A DNA stretch of 64,000 nt from Bacteroidota bacterium. GTDB lineage: Bacteria; Bacteroidota; Bacteroidia; Chitinophagales; Saprospiraceae. Under the pieces are notes generated by a model. It saw only the letters and a list, made by a program, of their open reading frames with translations. It did not search any database and was not told where the DNA came from. How positions within the stretch are numbered: position 1 is the first letter of the stretch; every line of letters begins with the position of its first letter. Of this stretch, positions 19,543 to 30,600 are shown piece after piece. The position numbers and the translations under genes were made by a program. The stretch lies in contig JAKOVW010000057.1 in NCBI GenBank assembly GCA_029781865.1, positions 1 to 64,000 on the forward strand. Reading direction: 5' to 3'.

Positions 19543-19698
19543 ATTACAGGTGTTTAAGGAAAAGAAATCCCGGTCTTTTGCAAATTTGTATTCCAATTAT
19601 CATGAATTAGAAATTCATTTCTAACCATACGGAATGGACGAATGATCTTCTATAAAATGAATGCAATTCTCTTACCTCAACTCGCAGCGGTTTAAGCA

Positions 19699-21228
19699 CT
19701 ATAACTTCCTTACTTTGCTATGCTTCATCCCGTAAAAATAGTAAATCACAAATCCGATGAGCATCCAAATGATTAAACGCAACCAGGTATCTGCTGGCAG
19801 TCCAAGCATTTGAAGGAAACAAATCAATGCCCCTAAAATCGGAACGAAAGGAACCCAGGGCGTTTTGAATGGTCTGTGCAATTCCGGTTTGGAACGGCGC
19901 AATGCAATGATTCCTATACACACAATAACAAATGCCATTAACGTACCAATAGAAACCAATTCGCCCAAAATATTAATTGGAAGAATGCCTGCAAAAAAAG
20001 CAGCTACAACACCAGTTAAGATGGTTGTAATATAAGGGGTTTTAAACTTTGGGTGTACACGTGAAAATACTTCCGGCAATAATCCGTCTTTAGCCATGGA
20101 AAAGAAAATCCTTGGCTGTCCCATGAGCATGACTAAAATAACTGAACTCAACCCGGCAATAGCTCCTAATTTCACCGGAAAGCGTAACCAGGCTAATGCA
20201 GCTCCTGTTTTATCTATTGCCAAAGCGATTGGAGCAGGAACATTGAGCTCTTTGTAATTGACAATACCTGTCATAACCAATGCCACAAGAATATAGAGCA
20301 CTGTACAAATAACAAGAGAACCTAAAATTCCGGTAGGCATATCTTTTTGCGGGTTCTTTGCTTCCTGTGCCAGCGTGGAAACGGCATCAAAACCAATATA
20401 AGCAAAGAAAATAACACCTGCTGCAGAAACAATACCAAACCAGCCATAATGGCCATGTCCATTTACATCAATAATGCGTTCCGGTATAAACGGAACCCAA
20501 TTCGCTGATGAAATATAACTGAATCCAAAAATTATAAATGCAATAATGACCACTAATTTGACCAGCACAATAATGTTATTAAAATTTGCTGACTCTTTTA
20601 TCCCGATAACCAAAAGTGTAGTCAACAATCCAATGATCAATACGGCTGGAAGATTAAACAATGCAGTTACAGTCTGAAGGCCATTGATATCAACATGAGT
20701 AGATGATAATCGCTCCGTAAGCACCGTGGTTAACGTTTGCCATCCTTCATTGGGCACATTGATCAATTTCGTCCCCGTAGATGCTGTGTACTCCGGTGGT
20801 AAGTAAATTCCAAAATCCTTTAGTATGCTTATGAAGTATCCTGACCAGCCAACTGCCACAGTAGAAGCTCCGAATAAATATTCCAGAACCAGGTCCCATC
20901 CGATTATCCATGCAACAAATTCGCCTAAAGTAGCATAAGAATAGGCATAGGCAGATCCTGAAATCGGAATCATCGATGCGAATTCTGCATAACACAAACC
21001 GGCTAATGCACAACCTACACCGGAAAGAATAAATGCCAATACAATGGCCGGTCCTGCGTGTATAGCTGCAGCCGTTCCGGTTAAGACAAATATTCCGGTG
21101 CCAATGATGGCCCCTATCCCGAGACTTATGAGGTTAGTTGCTGTTAACGTCCGTTTTAACCCCTTTTCATCATCATTTGCTTCATCGTGAAGATGTTGTA
21201 ATGGCTTGACTTTTAATAGTTTTTTCAT
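19699..21228 (-). CDS. APC-superfamily amino-acid permease (cationic amino-acid transporter-like)
   Basis: 509 residues with a soluble N-terminal tail of about 25 residues, then 12 or more transmembrane segments. Signature stretches are LTATNLISLGIGAIIGTGIFVLTGTAAA (TM1 with GTGIF), CYAEFASMIPISGSAYAYSYATLGEF, FFAYIGFDAVSTLAQEAKNPQKDMP (TM6 and the following loop) and GQPRIFFSMAKDGLLPEVFSRVHPKFKTPYITT. These match the YfnA/CAT-like branch of the APC family. It is a different branch from the permease at 17506-18960. The predicted role is amino-acid uptake across the inner membrane. The start is at the ATG at 21226-21228; no perfect promoter box was seen upstream. Confidence 0.93.
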   Translation of the reverse strand: MKKLLKVKPLQHLHDEANDDEKGLKRTLTATNLISLGIGAIIGTGIFVLTGTAAAIHAGPAIVLAFILSGVGCALAGLCYAEFASMIPISGSAYAYSYATLGEFVAWIIGWDLVLEYLFGASTVAVGWSGYFISILKDFGIYLPPEYTASTGTKLINVPNEGWQTLTTVLTERLSSTHVDINGLQTVTALFNLPAVLIIGLLTTLLVIGIKESANFNNIIVLVKLVVIIAFIIFGFSYISSANWVPFIPERIIDVNGHGHYGWFGIVSAAGVIFFAYIGFDAVSTLAQEAKNPQKDMPTGILGSLVICTVLYILVALVMTGIVNYKELNVPAPIALAIDKTGAALAWLRFPVKLGAIAGLSSVILVMLMGQPRIFFSMAKDGLLPEVFSRVHPKFKTPYITTILTGVVAAFFAGILPINILGELVSIGTLMAFVIVCIGIIALRRSKPELHRPFKTPWVPFVPILGALICFLQMLGLPADTWLRLIIWMLIGFVIYYFYGMKHSKVRKL

Positions 21229-21937
21229 TTTGCTGATTATCGGGCTAAAATAAGATTAATTTAATAGGTATTATAAAATGCTTTTACTTTTTATTCAAAG
21301 TGCCTTTATTATGCGATACTATTGTTTTGCTTTGCAAGCATTCCCGGAGCTGTTAAATTAAACCTGGTCATTTTTAGTAACCATGACAATTGCTACTGAC
21401 TATTTAAAACTGAACGATTAAAAATGTGAGTTATCAATTTAGCCATATGAACTGACCATCGGGATTATAAACCACAAATTATTTTCAACAGAAATTTTAA
21501 ACTGATATAATTTTATTACTAATCAATCTCACTTGAGCATCAATTCGCAAACAATAAAAATCTAATTGAATTATTCTGCCAGGTAATTAGTGCTTGCATG
21601 AATCTTCATAAATACATTTAGTTCCAACACAAACTTAACATAGTGGGATAAATAATGAAAATACTGTTTGCTAGATCACAGACCAGAAATTATAAAATCA
21701 GTTCAAGCCATTCTTTTTATCACTATACATTTGTCAGATAGTTCAATTCTATAAAGCTTCACCTGTTTATCTTTTCGAACTAAATTACATTTAGTAAAAA
21801 ACCAATTCAAAATCAATTATATTGCATTGGACCGATTGAACTTCAAGCTGAAATTGCCTAATGAGTTGTTCATTTTAACAAACTAAATTAACCAATTACT
21901 TCGTTAGGTCCTATGTTTTCAATTACTTTGCATTATT
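21229..21937. other. 709-base divergent intergenic region without a gene
   Basis: AT-rich region between the divergent permease and propeller genes. No open frame with family features and no stable hairpin with a T run was found. A near-match to the promoter box (TTACTTTG, one mismatch) lies at 21924-21931, seven bases before the propeller gene. The length is unusual for this otherwise compact region and may hold regulatory sites or an undetected RNA, but nothing specific can be supported. Confidence 0.4.
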
Positions 21938-23719
21938 ATGAATAGACCGAATTTAATCCTATTAATCCATATTTTATTTATTTCATTTCTCCATTCGCAA
22001 CTACAAAAAAGCAATTTCGGCGTGGAGAATTATCAAAAGATTGGATCAGATGAGGCTGTGCGTTGCATTTTTATTGATAAACAAAATTATAAGTGGCTGG
22101 GCACAGACAGAGGCCTGTATCGCATGATTTCAATGGAAATGGATCCTGAAATTATCAGCAAGGATTCGATTATGGGACTTACGGAAGACAAAAAAGAAAC
22201 GTTATGGTACGGAAACAGAAACCAGCAACTGCAAACGGAAGACCGGTCTCAGACTATTGTGATGGAACAGACCAAAGCCCAGATTTCAGGAATGGCTTAT
22301 TATAAAGGGGATCTTTGGGTCGGCACCAATGAAGGATTATTCCGCGTTTCAGATGATCAAAGCAAAATCCTGAATCATTATACGATAAAAAATTCCAAGC
22401 TAAATTCCAACGTGATCAATTTTGTCTATGTGGATAAAAATGACCGATTGTGGATAGGCACAGATGCCGGAATTGCCAAAATTGAAAAAAAATCCTGGGA
22501 CAGCTATGAAAAGCAGTCCCGTTTTACAGGAGCCATAGCCACCATTGAAGGCGTTTGGTTACTCGCCGAAGACCGCATGTGGCTGGTCTACCAGGAAGAT
22601 GGCAGAGAACGCTGGCAGGATGTCGCCGTTAAACGAGGTTTGAGCCAGGGGCCTGTCCGCGCTTTGACTTCTGACAGTAAAGGCAGAATATACGTAGCTT
22701 CTGAAATCCTGGTGCAATTTGATCCTGTCAAAGACCAGGCGGTAAATATTGATGCAGATTATGGCTTTGTTTCTGCCCAAACTCTTTCTTTGGCCTGTGA
22801 TAAAAACGATGATTTATGGGTAGGCACAGCTGACAGAGGATTGTTCAGAATCGATGTAATTGATGGAGAAGAAGAAAAATTCAATGTTATCGCTTACAGC
22901 AAAGGCGAAATTCGTTGTCCAGGAGCTAAAACTGCAGAAATTGTAGTGATTGCCAAAGGAGGAAAGACGCCTTATTCGTATAAGTGGAGTGTACCCGGTT
23001 TGAAAGGAAATAAAAATGACAGCCTCGGTGCAGGTGAATACAAAATCGTGGTGACGGATGCCGATGGCGAAGATTATGAATCTAAAATTGTCATACGAGA
23101 ACCGGAAGCCTTAAAAATTGATTTGATTTCGAAATCACCCGTATCTGAAATACATAGAAAGGATGGCAAAGCAAGTATTGCCATTTCCGGAGGAACACCA
23201 CCCTACCGGATTCTATGGTCGAATGGTAAAACCTCATTAAATGCAACCAATCTGGCTGCAGGCAAACAAACAGTAAAAGTAATCGATGATAATAATTGCC
23301 CGATAAGCAAAGACATAACCATAGAACAACCTAAAGTGATTGCCGATCTGGAGAGAAGCAAAATAACGATCGGACAAACTTTACAAATCAATCAACTCTA
23401 TTTTACAGCTGACTCGACCATGATCAATCCCGAATCGTATGCGGTATTAGATGAGATCTATGCCTTTCTTTCAACCAATAAAGACGTTGTGGTTGAAATT
23501 GGTGGACATACAAATGGAATTCCACCACATGAATATTGCGATAAACTAAGCACCGCTAGAGCAAAAAATGTAGCTGAATATCTGAATGAAAAAGGTATCC
23601 CCGTATCACAGGTTCAATATAAAGGTTATGGCAAACGCGTACCATTGGCCAGCAATGAAACTGTTGCGGGAAGACAAAAAAACCAGCGTGTTGAATTGAA
23701 GATCATCAGCATGAAGTAA
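21938..23719 (+). CDS. Beta-propeller / SprB-like / OmpA fusion protein
   Basis: 593 residues. A signal peptide (MNRPNLILLIHILFISFLHSQ) is followed by a beta-propeller of two-component-regulator type (about 30-310), shown by repeated blades YKWLGTDRGLYRM, LWVGTNEGLFRV, LWIGTDAGIAKI and LWVGTADRGLFRI. Two SprB-like repeats follow (about 320-465: AEIVVIAKGGKTPYSYKW; KASIAISGGTPPYRILWSNGKTS). The C-terminus (about 475-593) is an OmpA domain: YFTADSTMINPESYAVLDEI, VEIGGHTNG, YCDKLSTARAKNVAEYL, KGYGKRVPL and RQKNQRVEL. The conserved Asp and Arg for diaminopimelate binding are present. It is probably a periplasmic or outer-membrane-associated protein tethered to peptidoglycan. Propellers of this kind usually sit on hybrid two-component sensors; no kinase is present here. 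Confidence 0.9.
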   Translation: MNRPNLILLIHILFISFLHSQLQKSNFGVENYQKIGSDEAVRCIFIDKQNYKWLGTDRGLYRMISMEMDPEIISKDSIMGLTEDKKETLWYGNRNQQLQTEDRSQTIVMEQTKAQISGMAYYKGDLWVGTNEGLFRVSDDQSKILNHYTIKNSKLNSNVINFVYVDKNDRLWIGTDAGIAKIEKKSWDSYEKQSRFTGAIATIEGVWLLAEDRMWLVYQEDGRERWQDVAVKRGLSQGPVRALTSDSKGRIYVASEILVQFDPVKDQAVNIDADYGFVSAQTLSLACDKNDDLWVGTADRGLFRIDVIDGEEEKFNVIAYSKGEIRCPGAKTAEIVVIAKGGKTPYSYKWSVPGLKGNKNDSLGAGEYKIVVTDADGEDYESKIVIREPEALKIDLISKSPVSEIHRKDGKASIAISGGTPPYRILWSNGKTSLNATNLAAGKQTVKVIDDNNCPISKDITIEQPKVIADLERSKITIGQTLQINQLYFTADSTMINPESYAVLDEIYAFLSTNKDVVVEIGGHTNGIPPHEYCDKLSTARAKNVAEYLNEKGIPVSQVQYKGYGKRVPLASNETVAGRQKNQRVELKIISMK

Positions 23720-23745
23720 CTCGAATCAGGTAGAATGGAATCCGA

Positions 23746-25179
23746 TTAAATAGTCTGCTTTTTCAAACCAAGTTCTTCTGCTTTAGCAAACATTAATTTT
23801 AAAGCTGCATCCCGGTCATTGGGAATATTTCCTTCCAGAATTGCTTCGCGAATGCAATTTTTAAGAATGCCGATTTCCTTACCCGGCCCAATTCCAAAAA
23901 TTTTCATTATATCTTCTCCGGTAACCGGCGGTTGCCAATTGCGTATCCGGTCTCTCTCTTCCAGTTCATATAATTTCTCACGAACCGTTGCGTAATTATT
24001 GAGAAAGCGATTGACTTTATCTTGATTCTTGGACGTAATATCCGCTTCACAAAGCATCAACAAATCTTCAAGGTCTTCACCGGCTTCGAATAGCAATCTT
24101 CTCAACGCAGAATCTGTAATAATTTCCTGTGTCAATGCAATTGGTCTTAAATGAAGCCTGACCAGTTTTTGAACATACTTCATTTTATGATCCAGCGGCA
24201 ATCGCAGGTTTTTAAATATACGGGGAACCATATTCGCCCCAACTGCATCATGACCATGAAATGTCCATCCAGCTTCAGGATCATATCTTTTCGTTTGCGG
24301 TTTTGCGATATCATGAAACACGGCAGACCAGCGACACCAGATATTGTCTGTTTTCTGGCAAAGATTGTCCAATACCTGGAGGGTATGATAAAAATTGTCT
24401 TTATGCCCTCTGCCATTTTGATATTCAACTCCATGCAGCAAAACCATTTCAGGTAAGATATACTCGAGTAAACCAGTTTTAAAAAGCAAATCAAATCCTA
24501 TTGACGGTTTTGAGCATTGCATGATTTTTTCCAGTTCTGCAGTAATTCGTTCTTTAGAAACAATTTTAATTCTGCTTTTAGATTGAATAATACCCTGATA
24601 CGTTGATTCTTCTATCTTATAAGACAATTGATTTGCAAATCGGATAGCACGCATCATGCGCAATGGATCATCCGAAAATGTTTGCTCAGGATTTGCCGGA
24701 GTCCGGATTATTTTATTTTCGATATCCTTCATTCCATCAAAAGGATCAATGATCTCTCCGAAATTTTCTTCATTTAAACTGATTGAAATAGCGTTCATAG
24801 TAAAATCACGACGCAGCTGATCATCTTCCAAAGTACCGGACGCAACCAAAGGCTTACGCGAATCCATGCGATAAGATTCTTTACGCGCTCCCACGAATTC
24901 GATTTCCATTTCCTTGTGTTTGATCATTGCTGTACCAAAACGACTGTACACATTGACAGAAGGACGAGGAATAAAGCGGCTTGCCACCAATTCAGCTAAT
25001 TGAATTCCGTCACCAAGACAAACAATATCAATATCCTTGGATGAACGGCCGATAATTTTATCACGGATGTATCCACCTATAGCAAACACTTTCACTCCCA
25101 TTTCTTTTCCGCATTCAGAAATGATTGAGAGAATTTTTTTCTCTGATGGATCCAGATTAAAAATAAGTGACTGATTCAT
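23746..25179 (-). CDS. cca: CCA tRNA nucleotidyltransferase / poly(A) polymerase family, HD domain
   Basis: 477 residues. The nucleotidyltransferase head has the class II motif A: GGYIRDKIIGRSSKDIDIVCLG (G-G-x-x-R-D and the catalytic D-x-D). Motif B follows (RDFTMNAISISLNE), then the nucleotide-selection motif region (EDPLRMMRAIRFANQL-like, here SDDPLRMMRAIRF). A C-terminal HD domain has FHDIAKPQTKRYD and the preceding H. It adds or repairs the 3' CCA of tRNAs, which the nearby tRNA-Ala lacks in its gene. Start and dusB stop overlap by four bases (ATGA), showing translational coupling. Whether it does the whole CCA or only part cannot be told by eye. Confidence 0.93.
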   Translation of the reverse strand: MNQSLIFNLDPSEKKILSIISECGKEMGVKVFAIGGYIRDKIIGRSSKDIDIVCLGDGIQLAELVASRFIPRPSVNVYSRFGTAMIKHKEMEIEFVGARKESYRMDSRKPLVASGTLEDDQLRRDFTMNAISISLNEENFGEIIDPFDGMKDIENKIIRTPANPEQTFSDDPLRMMRAIRFANQLSYKIEESTYQGIIQSKSRIKIVSKERITAELEKIMQCSKPSIGFDLLFKTGLLEYILPEMVLLHGVEYQNGRGHKDNFYHTLQVLDNLCQKTDNIWCRWSAVFHDIAKPQTKRYDPEAGWTFHGHDAVGANMVPRIFKNLRLPLDHKMKYVQKLVRLHLRPIALTQEIITDSALRRLLFEAGEDLEDLLMLCEADITSKNQDKVNRFLNNYATVREKLYELEERDRIRNWQPPVTGEDIMKIFGIGPGKEIGILKNCIREAILEGNIPNDRDAALKLMFAKAEELGLKKQTI

Positions 25180-26189
25180 GAAGCAAAAGCGAACGAAGCC
25201 TCTGGAGTATAATCCGCTTCGATCTGTGCAAGTATGTTATATAAATTTTCAGGATTGGATTCTGTAACCAATTGAGACCTGAACTCCTTAATATTCGCAA
25301 GTCCTTTAAAATAATTGGTATAATGTCTTCTCATTTCAAGTATTCCTAATTTTTCTCCTTTCCATTTAATGGAATTCATCAAATGACTTCTTGCAGCATT
25401 GACCCGTTCATGTATATCCGGCGGATCCAAAAGCTCACCCGTTTCAAAATAATGTTTGATCTCGCGGAATATCCAGGGATAACCTATGCTTGCACGACCA
25501 ATCATTATGCCATCGACATCATATCTGTTTTTATATTCCAATGCCTTAACCGGATGATCAATATCTCCATTTCCAAAAATGGGTATATGAATCCGCGGAT
25601 TGTTTTTTACTTTGGAAATCCAGCTCCAATCCGCTTCGCCCTTGTACATTTGAGACCGGGTGCGTGCATGAATAGTAAGTGCTTTTATACCTATATCCTG
25701 TAACCGCTCTGCGACTTCTTCAATGAATATCATATGGTCATCCCAGCCCAGCCTTGTTTTTACGGTAACAGGTAGTTTTGTTGATTTGATGACTGCTTCC
25801 GTGAGCTTGATCATTTTGGGAACATCCTTCAGAATCCCCGCACCGGCCATTTTACACACTACTTTTTGCACCGGGCAACCATAGTTGATGTCAAGAATCT
25901 CAGGATTAGCCGCTTCCACAATTTCTGCGGCCCTCATCATTGAGTCATATTCCGCACCGAAGATTTGAATTCCGATTGGCCGCTCCTCATCATAAATATC
26001 GAGTTTGCGGACGGATTTAGTGGCATCCCTGATTAACCCTTCCACGGAAACAAACTCTGTAAACATAAGATCACAGCCCTGTTCCTTACATAATGCCCGG
26101 AATGGCGGATCACTCACGTCTTCCATAGGTGCCAGTAATAGTGGAAATTGCGGCAAAATAACGTTGCCAATTTTAACCGAATCCTTCAT
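25176..26189 (-). CDS. dusB: tRNA-dihydrouridine synthase, DusB-type
   Basis: 337 residues from the ATG at 26187-26189 (MKDSVKIGNVILPQFPLLLAPMEDVSD). A longer frame to 26261 would start upstream of the promoter box at 26197-26204 and is rejected. FMN-dependent Dus enzymes reduce uridine in tRNA D-loops. Family marks are APMEDVSDPPFR, the active-site stretch DINYGCPVQKVVCKMAGAG with its catalytic Cys, TVKTRLGWD, IHARTRSQMYKG, GNGDI and GIMIGRASIGYPWIF. The gene overlaps cca by four bases, so the two tRNA-modification genes form one operon. Confidence 0.94.
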   Translation of the reverse strand: MKDSVKIGNVILPQFPLLLAPMEDVSDPPFRALCKEQGCDLMFTEFVSVEGLIRDATKSVRKLDIYDEERPIGIQIFGAEYDSMMRAAEIVEAANPEILDINYGCPVQKVVCKMAGAGILKDVPKMIKLTEAVIKSTKLPVTVKTRLGWDDHMIFIEEVAERLQDIGIKALTIHARTRSQMYKGEADWSWISKVKNNPRIHIPIFGNGDIDHPVKALEYKNRYDVDGIMIGRASIGYPWIFREIKHYFETGELLDPPDIHERVNAARSHLMNSIKWKGEKLGILEMRRHYTNYFKGLANIKEFRSQLVTESNPENLYNILAQIEADYTPEASFAFAS

Positions 26190-26196
26190 TTCGCCG

Positions 26197-26204
26197 CAAA
26201 AATA
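26197..26204 (-). promoter_or_regulatory. TAnnTTTG -7 promoter box for dusB-cca
   Basis: CAAAAATA on the plus strand is TATTTTTG on the minus strand, a perfect match, eight bases before the dusB ATG. A start site about seven bases downstream would give an almost leaderless transcript. Confidence 0.5.
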
Positions 26205-26313
26205 GCAAAGAAGTTGGAGAATAGGACCTAAGCTCAAAGCTGCAGGCAATTGGGTATGCATATCCCGAATGGTCTTTCAAAATTTAATATCTTGCTTCAT
26301 AATTGAAAATTCT

Positions 26314-27573
26314 ATGGTAGCATTTATTACCCTACTGTTTGTTACAGGTTATTTATTTATCATATTTGAGCACCGTGTAAAAATCGATAAGGCAGTAACA
26401 GCAATTTTGACAGGAATTATTTTGTGGACTCTAATTGCTTTAAATCAGGATCAATTCGATCCAAATCATCCTTTGAATCTCACACCTGTTTTAGGTGATA
26501 TTTCTGCTATACTTTTTTTTCTGCTAGGCGCAATGACTATCGTAGAATTGGTTGACTTACATCAGGGATTTAAAATTATTTCTCAATGGATAAGGGCAAA
26601 ACATAAAATGAGCTTGCTACTCATAATATGTATTATCAGCTTTTTCTTATCCGCAATTCTCGACAACCTGACTACCACGATTGTAATGATATCTATTGTC
26701 CGGAAAATAATTATTGATCAGGAAGACCGGTTTTGGTTTGCAAGTTTGATTGTCATCGCTGCAAATTCAGGGGGTGCCTGGTCGCCTATAGGAGATATTA
26801 CTACAACCATGTTGTGGATTGACAACAAAGTCAGTTCTTTTCATTTAATACGGCATCTCTTTATACCATCCGTTTTAACAGTTGCAGTGCCCTTGGTATT
26901 TATTTCACAAATGAAACGATTCAAAAGCAAAGTAACAGAATTGGAAAATCAGGTAACTCACAATCAGGCTACTTCTGTTTTTTATTTGAGTCTTGGCATT
27001 GGTCTTCTGGTTATGGTTCCGGTTTTTAAATCGATTACGCATTTACCTCCATTTATGGGAATGATGGGTGCATTGGGAATCATCTGGTTTGTATCTGAAA
27101 TTGATCACCCTTTCCAGAATCCAGCCAGTACTGGGCTCAACAGGCCAACGATAAGACAAGCACTTAGCAGGATCGAAATACCCAGTATCCTTTTCTTTTT
27201 TGGAATCTTGCTGTGCATTTCAGCTCTCGAACATATAGGCCAATTGAAACAACTTGGTGAAATTCTGGAACAACATATCAGCGATTCTTCCTTTGTGGCT
27301 TTAGTCCTGGGTCTGCTTTCTGCTGTAATTGACAATGTACCATTAGTTGCCGGTGCAATTGGAATGTATACCTACCCTCTTGATCATCTTTTCTGGCACG
27401 AAATAGCTTTTGCAGCAGGTACCGGAGGTAGTATTTTGATTATCGGATCTGCAGCAGGAGTTACTGCAATGGGTCTTGAAAAAATATCCTATCCATGGTA
27501 TTTCAGAAATATTACTGTACTTGCACTACTGGGATATCTCGCAGGCTGGGTTTACCTCTATTTTATTTATTAA
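26314..27573 (+). CDS. nhaD: NhaD-type sodium/proton antiporter
   Basis: 419 residues from the ATG at 26314 (MVAFITLLFVTGYLFIIFEHRVKIDKA); an in-frame ATG at 26269 would add 15 residues and cannot be excluded. There are about 12 transmembrane segments. NhaD/ArsB-superfamily marks include FLLGAMTIVELVDLHQGF, SAILDNLTTTIVM, IVIAANSGGAWSPIGDITTTMLW and the C-terminal SAVIDNVPLVAGAIGM with TGGSILIIGSAAG. These are the re-entrant, ion-binding regions of the family. It would exchange cytoplasmic Na+ (or Li+) for H+ at the inner membrane. It is divergent from dusB, with a weak box-like TATCTTGC near 26288. Confidence 0.88.
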   Translation: MVAFITLLFVTGYLFIIFEHRVKIDKAVTAILTGIILWTLIALNQDQFDPNHPLNLTPVLGDISAILFFLLGAMTIVELVDLHQGFKIISQWIRAKHKMSLLLIICIISFFLSAILDNLTTTIVMISIVRKIIIDQEDRFWFASLIVIAANSGGAWSPIGDITTTMLWIDNKVSSFHLIRHLFIPSVLTVAVPLVFISQMKRFKSKVTELENQVTHNQATSVFYLSLGIGLLVMVPVFKSITHLPPFMGMMGALGIIWFVSEIDHPFQNPASTGLNRPTIRQALSRIEIPSILFFFGILLCISALEHIGQLKQLGEILEQHISDSSFVALVLGLLSAVIDNVPLVAGAIGMYTYPLDHLFWHEIAFAAGTGGSILIIGSAAGVTAMGLEKISYPWYFRNITVLALLGYLAGWVYLYFIY

Positions 27574-27690
27574 TTGCATGATTCAATACAATATGACTAT
27601 GAATGCAATACAAACCTTTATCCTTTTCATAAAGTGTATTTATTGAAAACATTCTTATCCAATTAATCCTGATTATACAAAAAGATAGTT

Positions 27691-30600
27691 ATGAAAATCT
27701 ACTTCACCTTCTTTATCTTATTTCTCTTATCTGTGGAATCCTTTGGACAGGATCGCTATGATGAAAAATATTATAAGTCAATGGAATGGCGACATATCGG
27801 ACCTTATCGCGGGGGACGCTCATGTGCTGTGACGGGGGTAGAAAGCAGACCCAAAGAATTTTATATGGGAACCACAGGAGGAGGTGTATGGAAAACAGTA
27901 GATGCCGGTACTAGCTGGACTAATATTTCAGATGGTTTTTTCGGAGGCAGCATTGGAGCAGTCGAAGTCGCTGCTGCAGATCCGAATGTCATTTATGTTG
28001 GAGAAGGCGAAGAAACCATCAGGGGAAACATGAGTCCGGGACGAGGTCTTTGGAAAACCGAAGATGGCGGAAAAACCTGGGTTAAATCCGGACTCGAAAA
28101 CACAAAGCATATAGTTCGCATCAGGACACATCCTAAAAATGCAGACATTGTAATTGTTGCTGCATTGGGAAATATATTTAAATCAGGCCCGGATCGGGGA
28201 ATTTACAAATCCGTTGATGGAGCGAAAACATTTAAAAAAGTTCTCTTTGTAAATGACAGTACCGGGGCAATCGATCTTGTCTATGATCCTGTTAATCCCA
28301 GAATCTTATTTGCAACAACCTGGAATGTGCAGCGCAATGCATTTAAATTATCGAGCGGTGGACCAGGATCTGCATTATGGAGAAGTTCTGACGGCGGAGA
28401 AACCTGGAAGGACATATCCAAAAACAAAGGATTGCCGGAAGGAATCTGGGGGAAGTGCACCGTTGTAGTTTGTAACTCTAATCACGACCGTGTATATGCA
28501 ATGATTGAAAATGAAAATGGCGGTTTATACCGTTCTGATGATGGAGGACTAAGCTGGAATCTGATGAATTCTGGAAGAGAATTAAGACAACGCGCCTGGT
28601 ATTTCTCGCGGCTTTGCGCTGATCCCGCCAATGACAATATCATTTTTGTTCAGAATGTTTCTATGCACAAATCGCTAGATGGCGGCAAAACATTTACCAC
28701 CTTTCCTACAAATCATGGAGATCATCACGATATGTGGATCAATCCCTCAGATTATAAACTAATGATTGTAGCTGATGACGGTGGTGGTGTAGTCAGTGAA
28801 GATGGAGGCAAACATTGGTCTTCCCAAAACAACCAACCAACTGCACAATTCTACAGAATTACAACTGACAACTATTATCCATTCAGGATCTATGCGGCAC
28901 AACAAGACAATAGCACTGTTCGCATATCCCATCGCACTTACGGTTATTCAATTGGCAAAAATGATTGGGAAGCAACCGCCGGAGGCGAATCCGGTCATAT
29001 TGCAGTCGACCCTCTGAATCCGGAAATTGTTTATGGTGGATCTTACGGTGGCTATTTAATCCGGTTTGATCATCAAAAAATGATTAATCGAAGTGTTCAT
29101 GTCTGGCCTGATAATCCAATCGGACATGGTGCAGTAAATCTGAAATACCGCTTTCAATGGAATTTTCCAATTTTCTTTTCTCCGCATAATCCTAAAAAAT
29201 TGTACTGTGCTTCAAATCATTTGCACGTCACTGAAAACGAAGGTCAGTCCTGGAAAACCATAAGTCCGGATCTAACCAGAAATGATTCAACTAAATTACA
29301 AGCATCCGGCGGACCAATTACAAAAGACAATACTTCTGTAGAATACTATTGCACCATTTTTGCAGCTGCAGAATCTCCGCGGGTTAAAGATTTATTGTGG
29401 GTAGGATCAGATGATGGACTTGTGCACATAAGTAAAGACGGAGGTATGCACTGGACGAATGTAACCCCACCTACTCTGCCGCAATGGACAATAATAAACT
29501 GTATCGAACCGGATCCGCATATAGACGGAGGATGTTATATAACTGCAACAGCATACAAAAATGGTGACTTTAATCCCTATCTTTTTAAAACGGAAGACTT
29601 TGGAAAATCATGGACAAAAATTACCAAAGGGATTCCAAATGATTATTTTACGAGAACATTAAGAGCAGACCCGGTTACTAAAGGTTTATTGTTTGCAGGA
29701 ACAGAATACGGAATGTTTGTTTCTTTTGATGACGGTAAAAACTGGAAACCATTTCAACTTAATTTACCTGTTGTACCAGTTACGGATCTGCTCATCAAAA
29801 ATGAGTTTCTCATTGCAGCTACACAAGGAAGGAGTATATGGATGATTGATGATTTGGGTCCTCTGAGACAGCTCGGATCAATCACAAACAACAAGAAAAC
29901 TATTTTATTTAAGCCCAAACCTTCCATTCGCATGGATGGTGGCTCATTTGATTCAAAGTCAGAAGGGATCAACCATCCCAATGGTTTAATCGTAAGTTTT
30001 TATACAGATACATTAAATTCAAAAGACACTACAAAATTTATTTGCCTGGATCAGGCTGCGGATACACTTGCCATTTACTCTACTCATCCAACGGACAACG
30101 AAAACAAAATTGAATTAAAATCCGGTAGTAACCGGCTCATCTTAAATCCACGTATGAAACCTGCTCAGGATTTCCCTGGCATGGTGTTGTGGTGGGCGAA
30201 TCTTTCAGGTCCTAAAGCGCTACCGGGTAAATATAAACTTATCCTTAGCGGAAAGAATATTTCTGAAAATACAGAATTTGAAATTGTAGCGGACCAGAAA
30301 TACCCTTTTAGCGAAGAAGATGTAAAAAAGCAATACGCCTTTATTAAAAAAATAAGAGACCGGCTTGATCAGGCCAATAAAGCCATCATACAAATTCGCG
30401 ACATACGCAATCAACTTAGTGATTTTACATCTAAAATGGATAAATCGGAAATCACCGATACGCTCTTTAAAATAAAGACCATCATTGACAGCACCCTGAA
30501 TGGAATTGAAAATGAACTTTATCAAACCAAAAATAAAAGCAATCAGGATCCTATAAATTATCCGATAAAACTGACCAACAAATTAGCCCATCTGACTTCT

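Noticed and set aside
1112-21590. A 16-base sequence TTCTGCCAGGTAATTA found near 1112-1127 and again near 21574-21589, both in gaps before genes.
   Set aside because: One shared 16-mer is expected by chance about half the time in a window this long and AT-rich; the flanks do not match and there is no third copy.
24151-24494. Open frames of about 100 codons on both strands inside cca.
   Set aside because: They overlap the conserved HD domain of the tRNA nucleotidyltransferase and have no features of their own.
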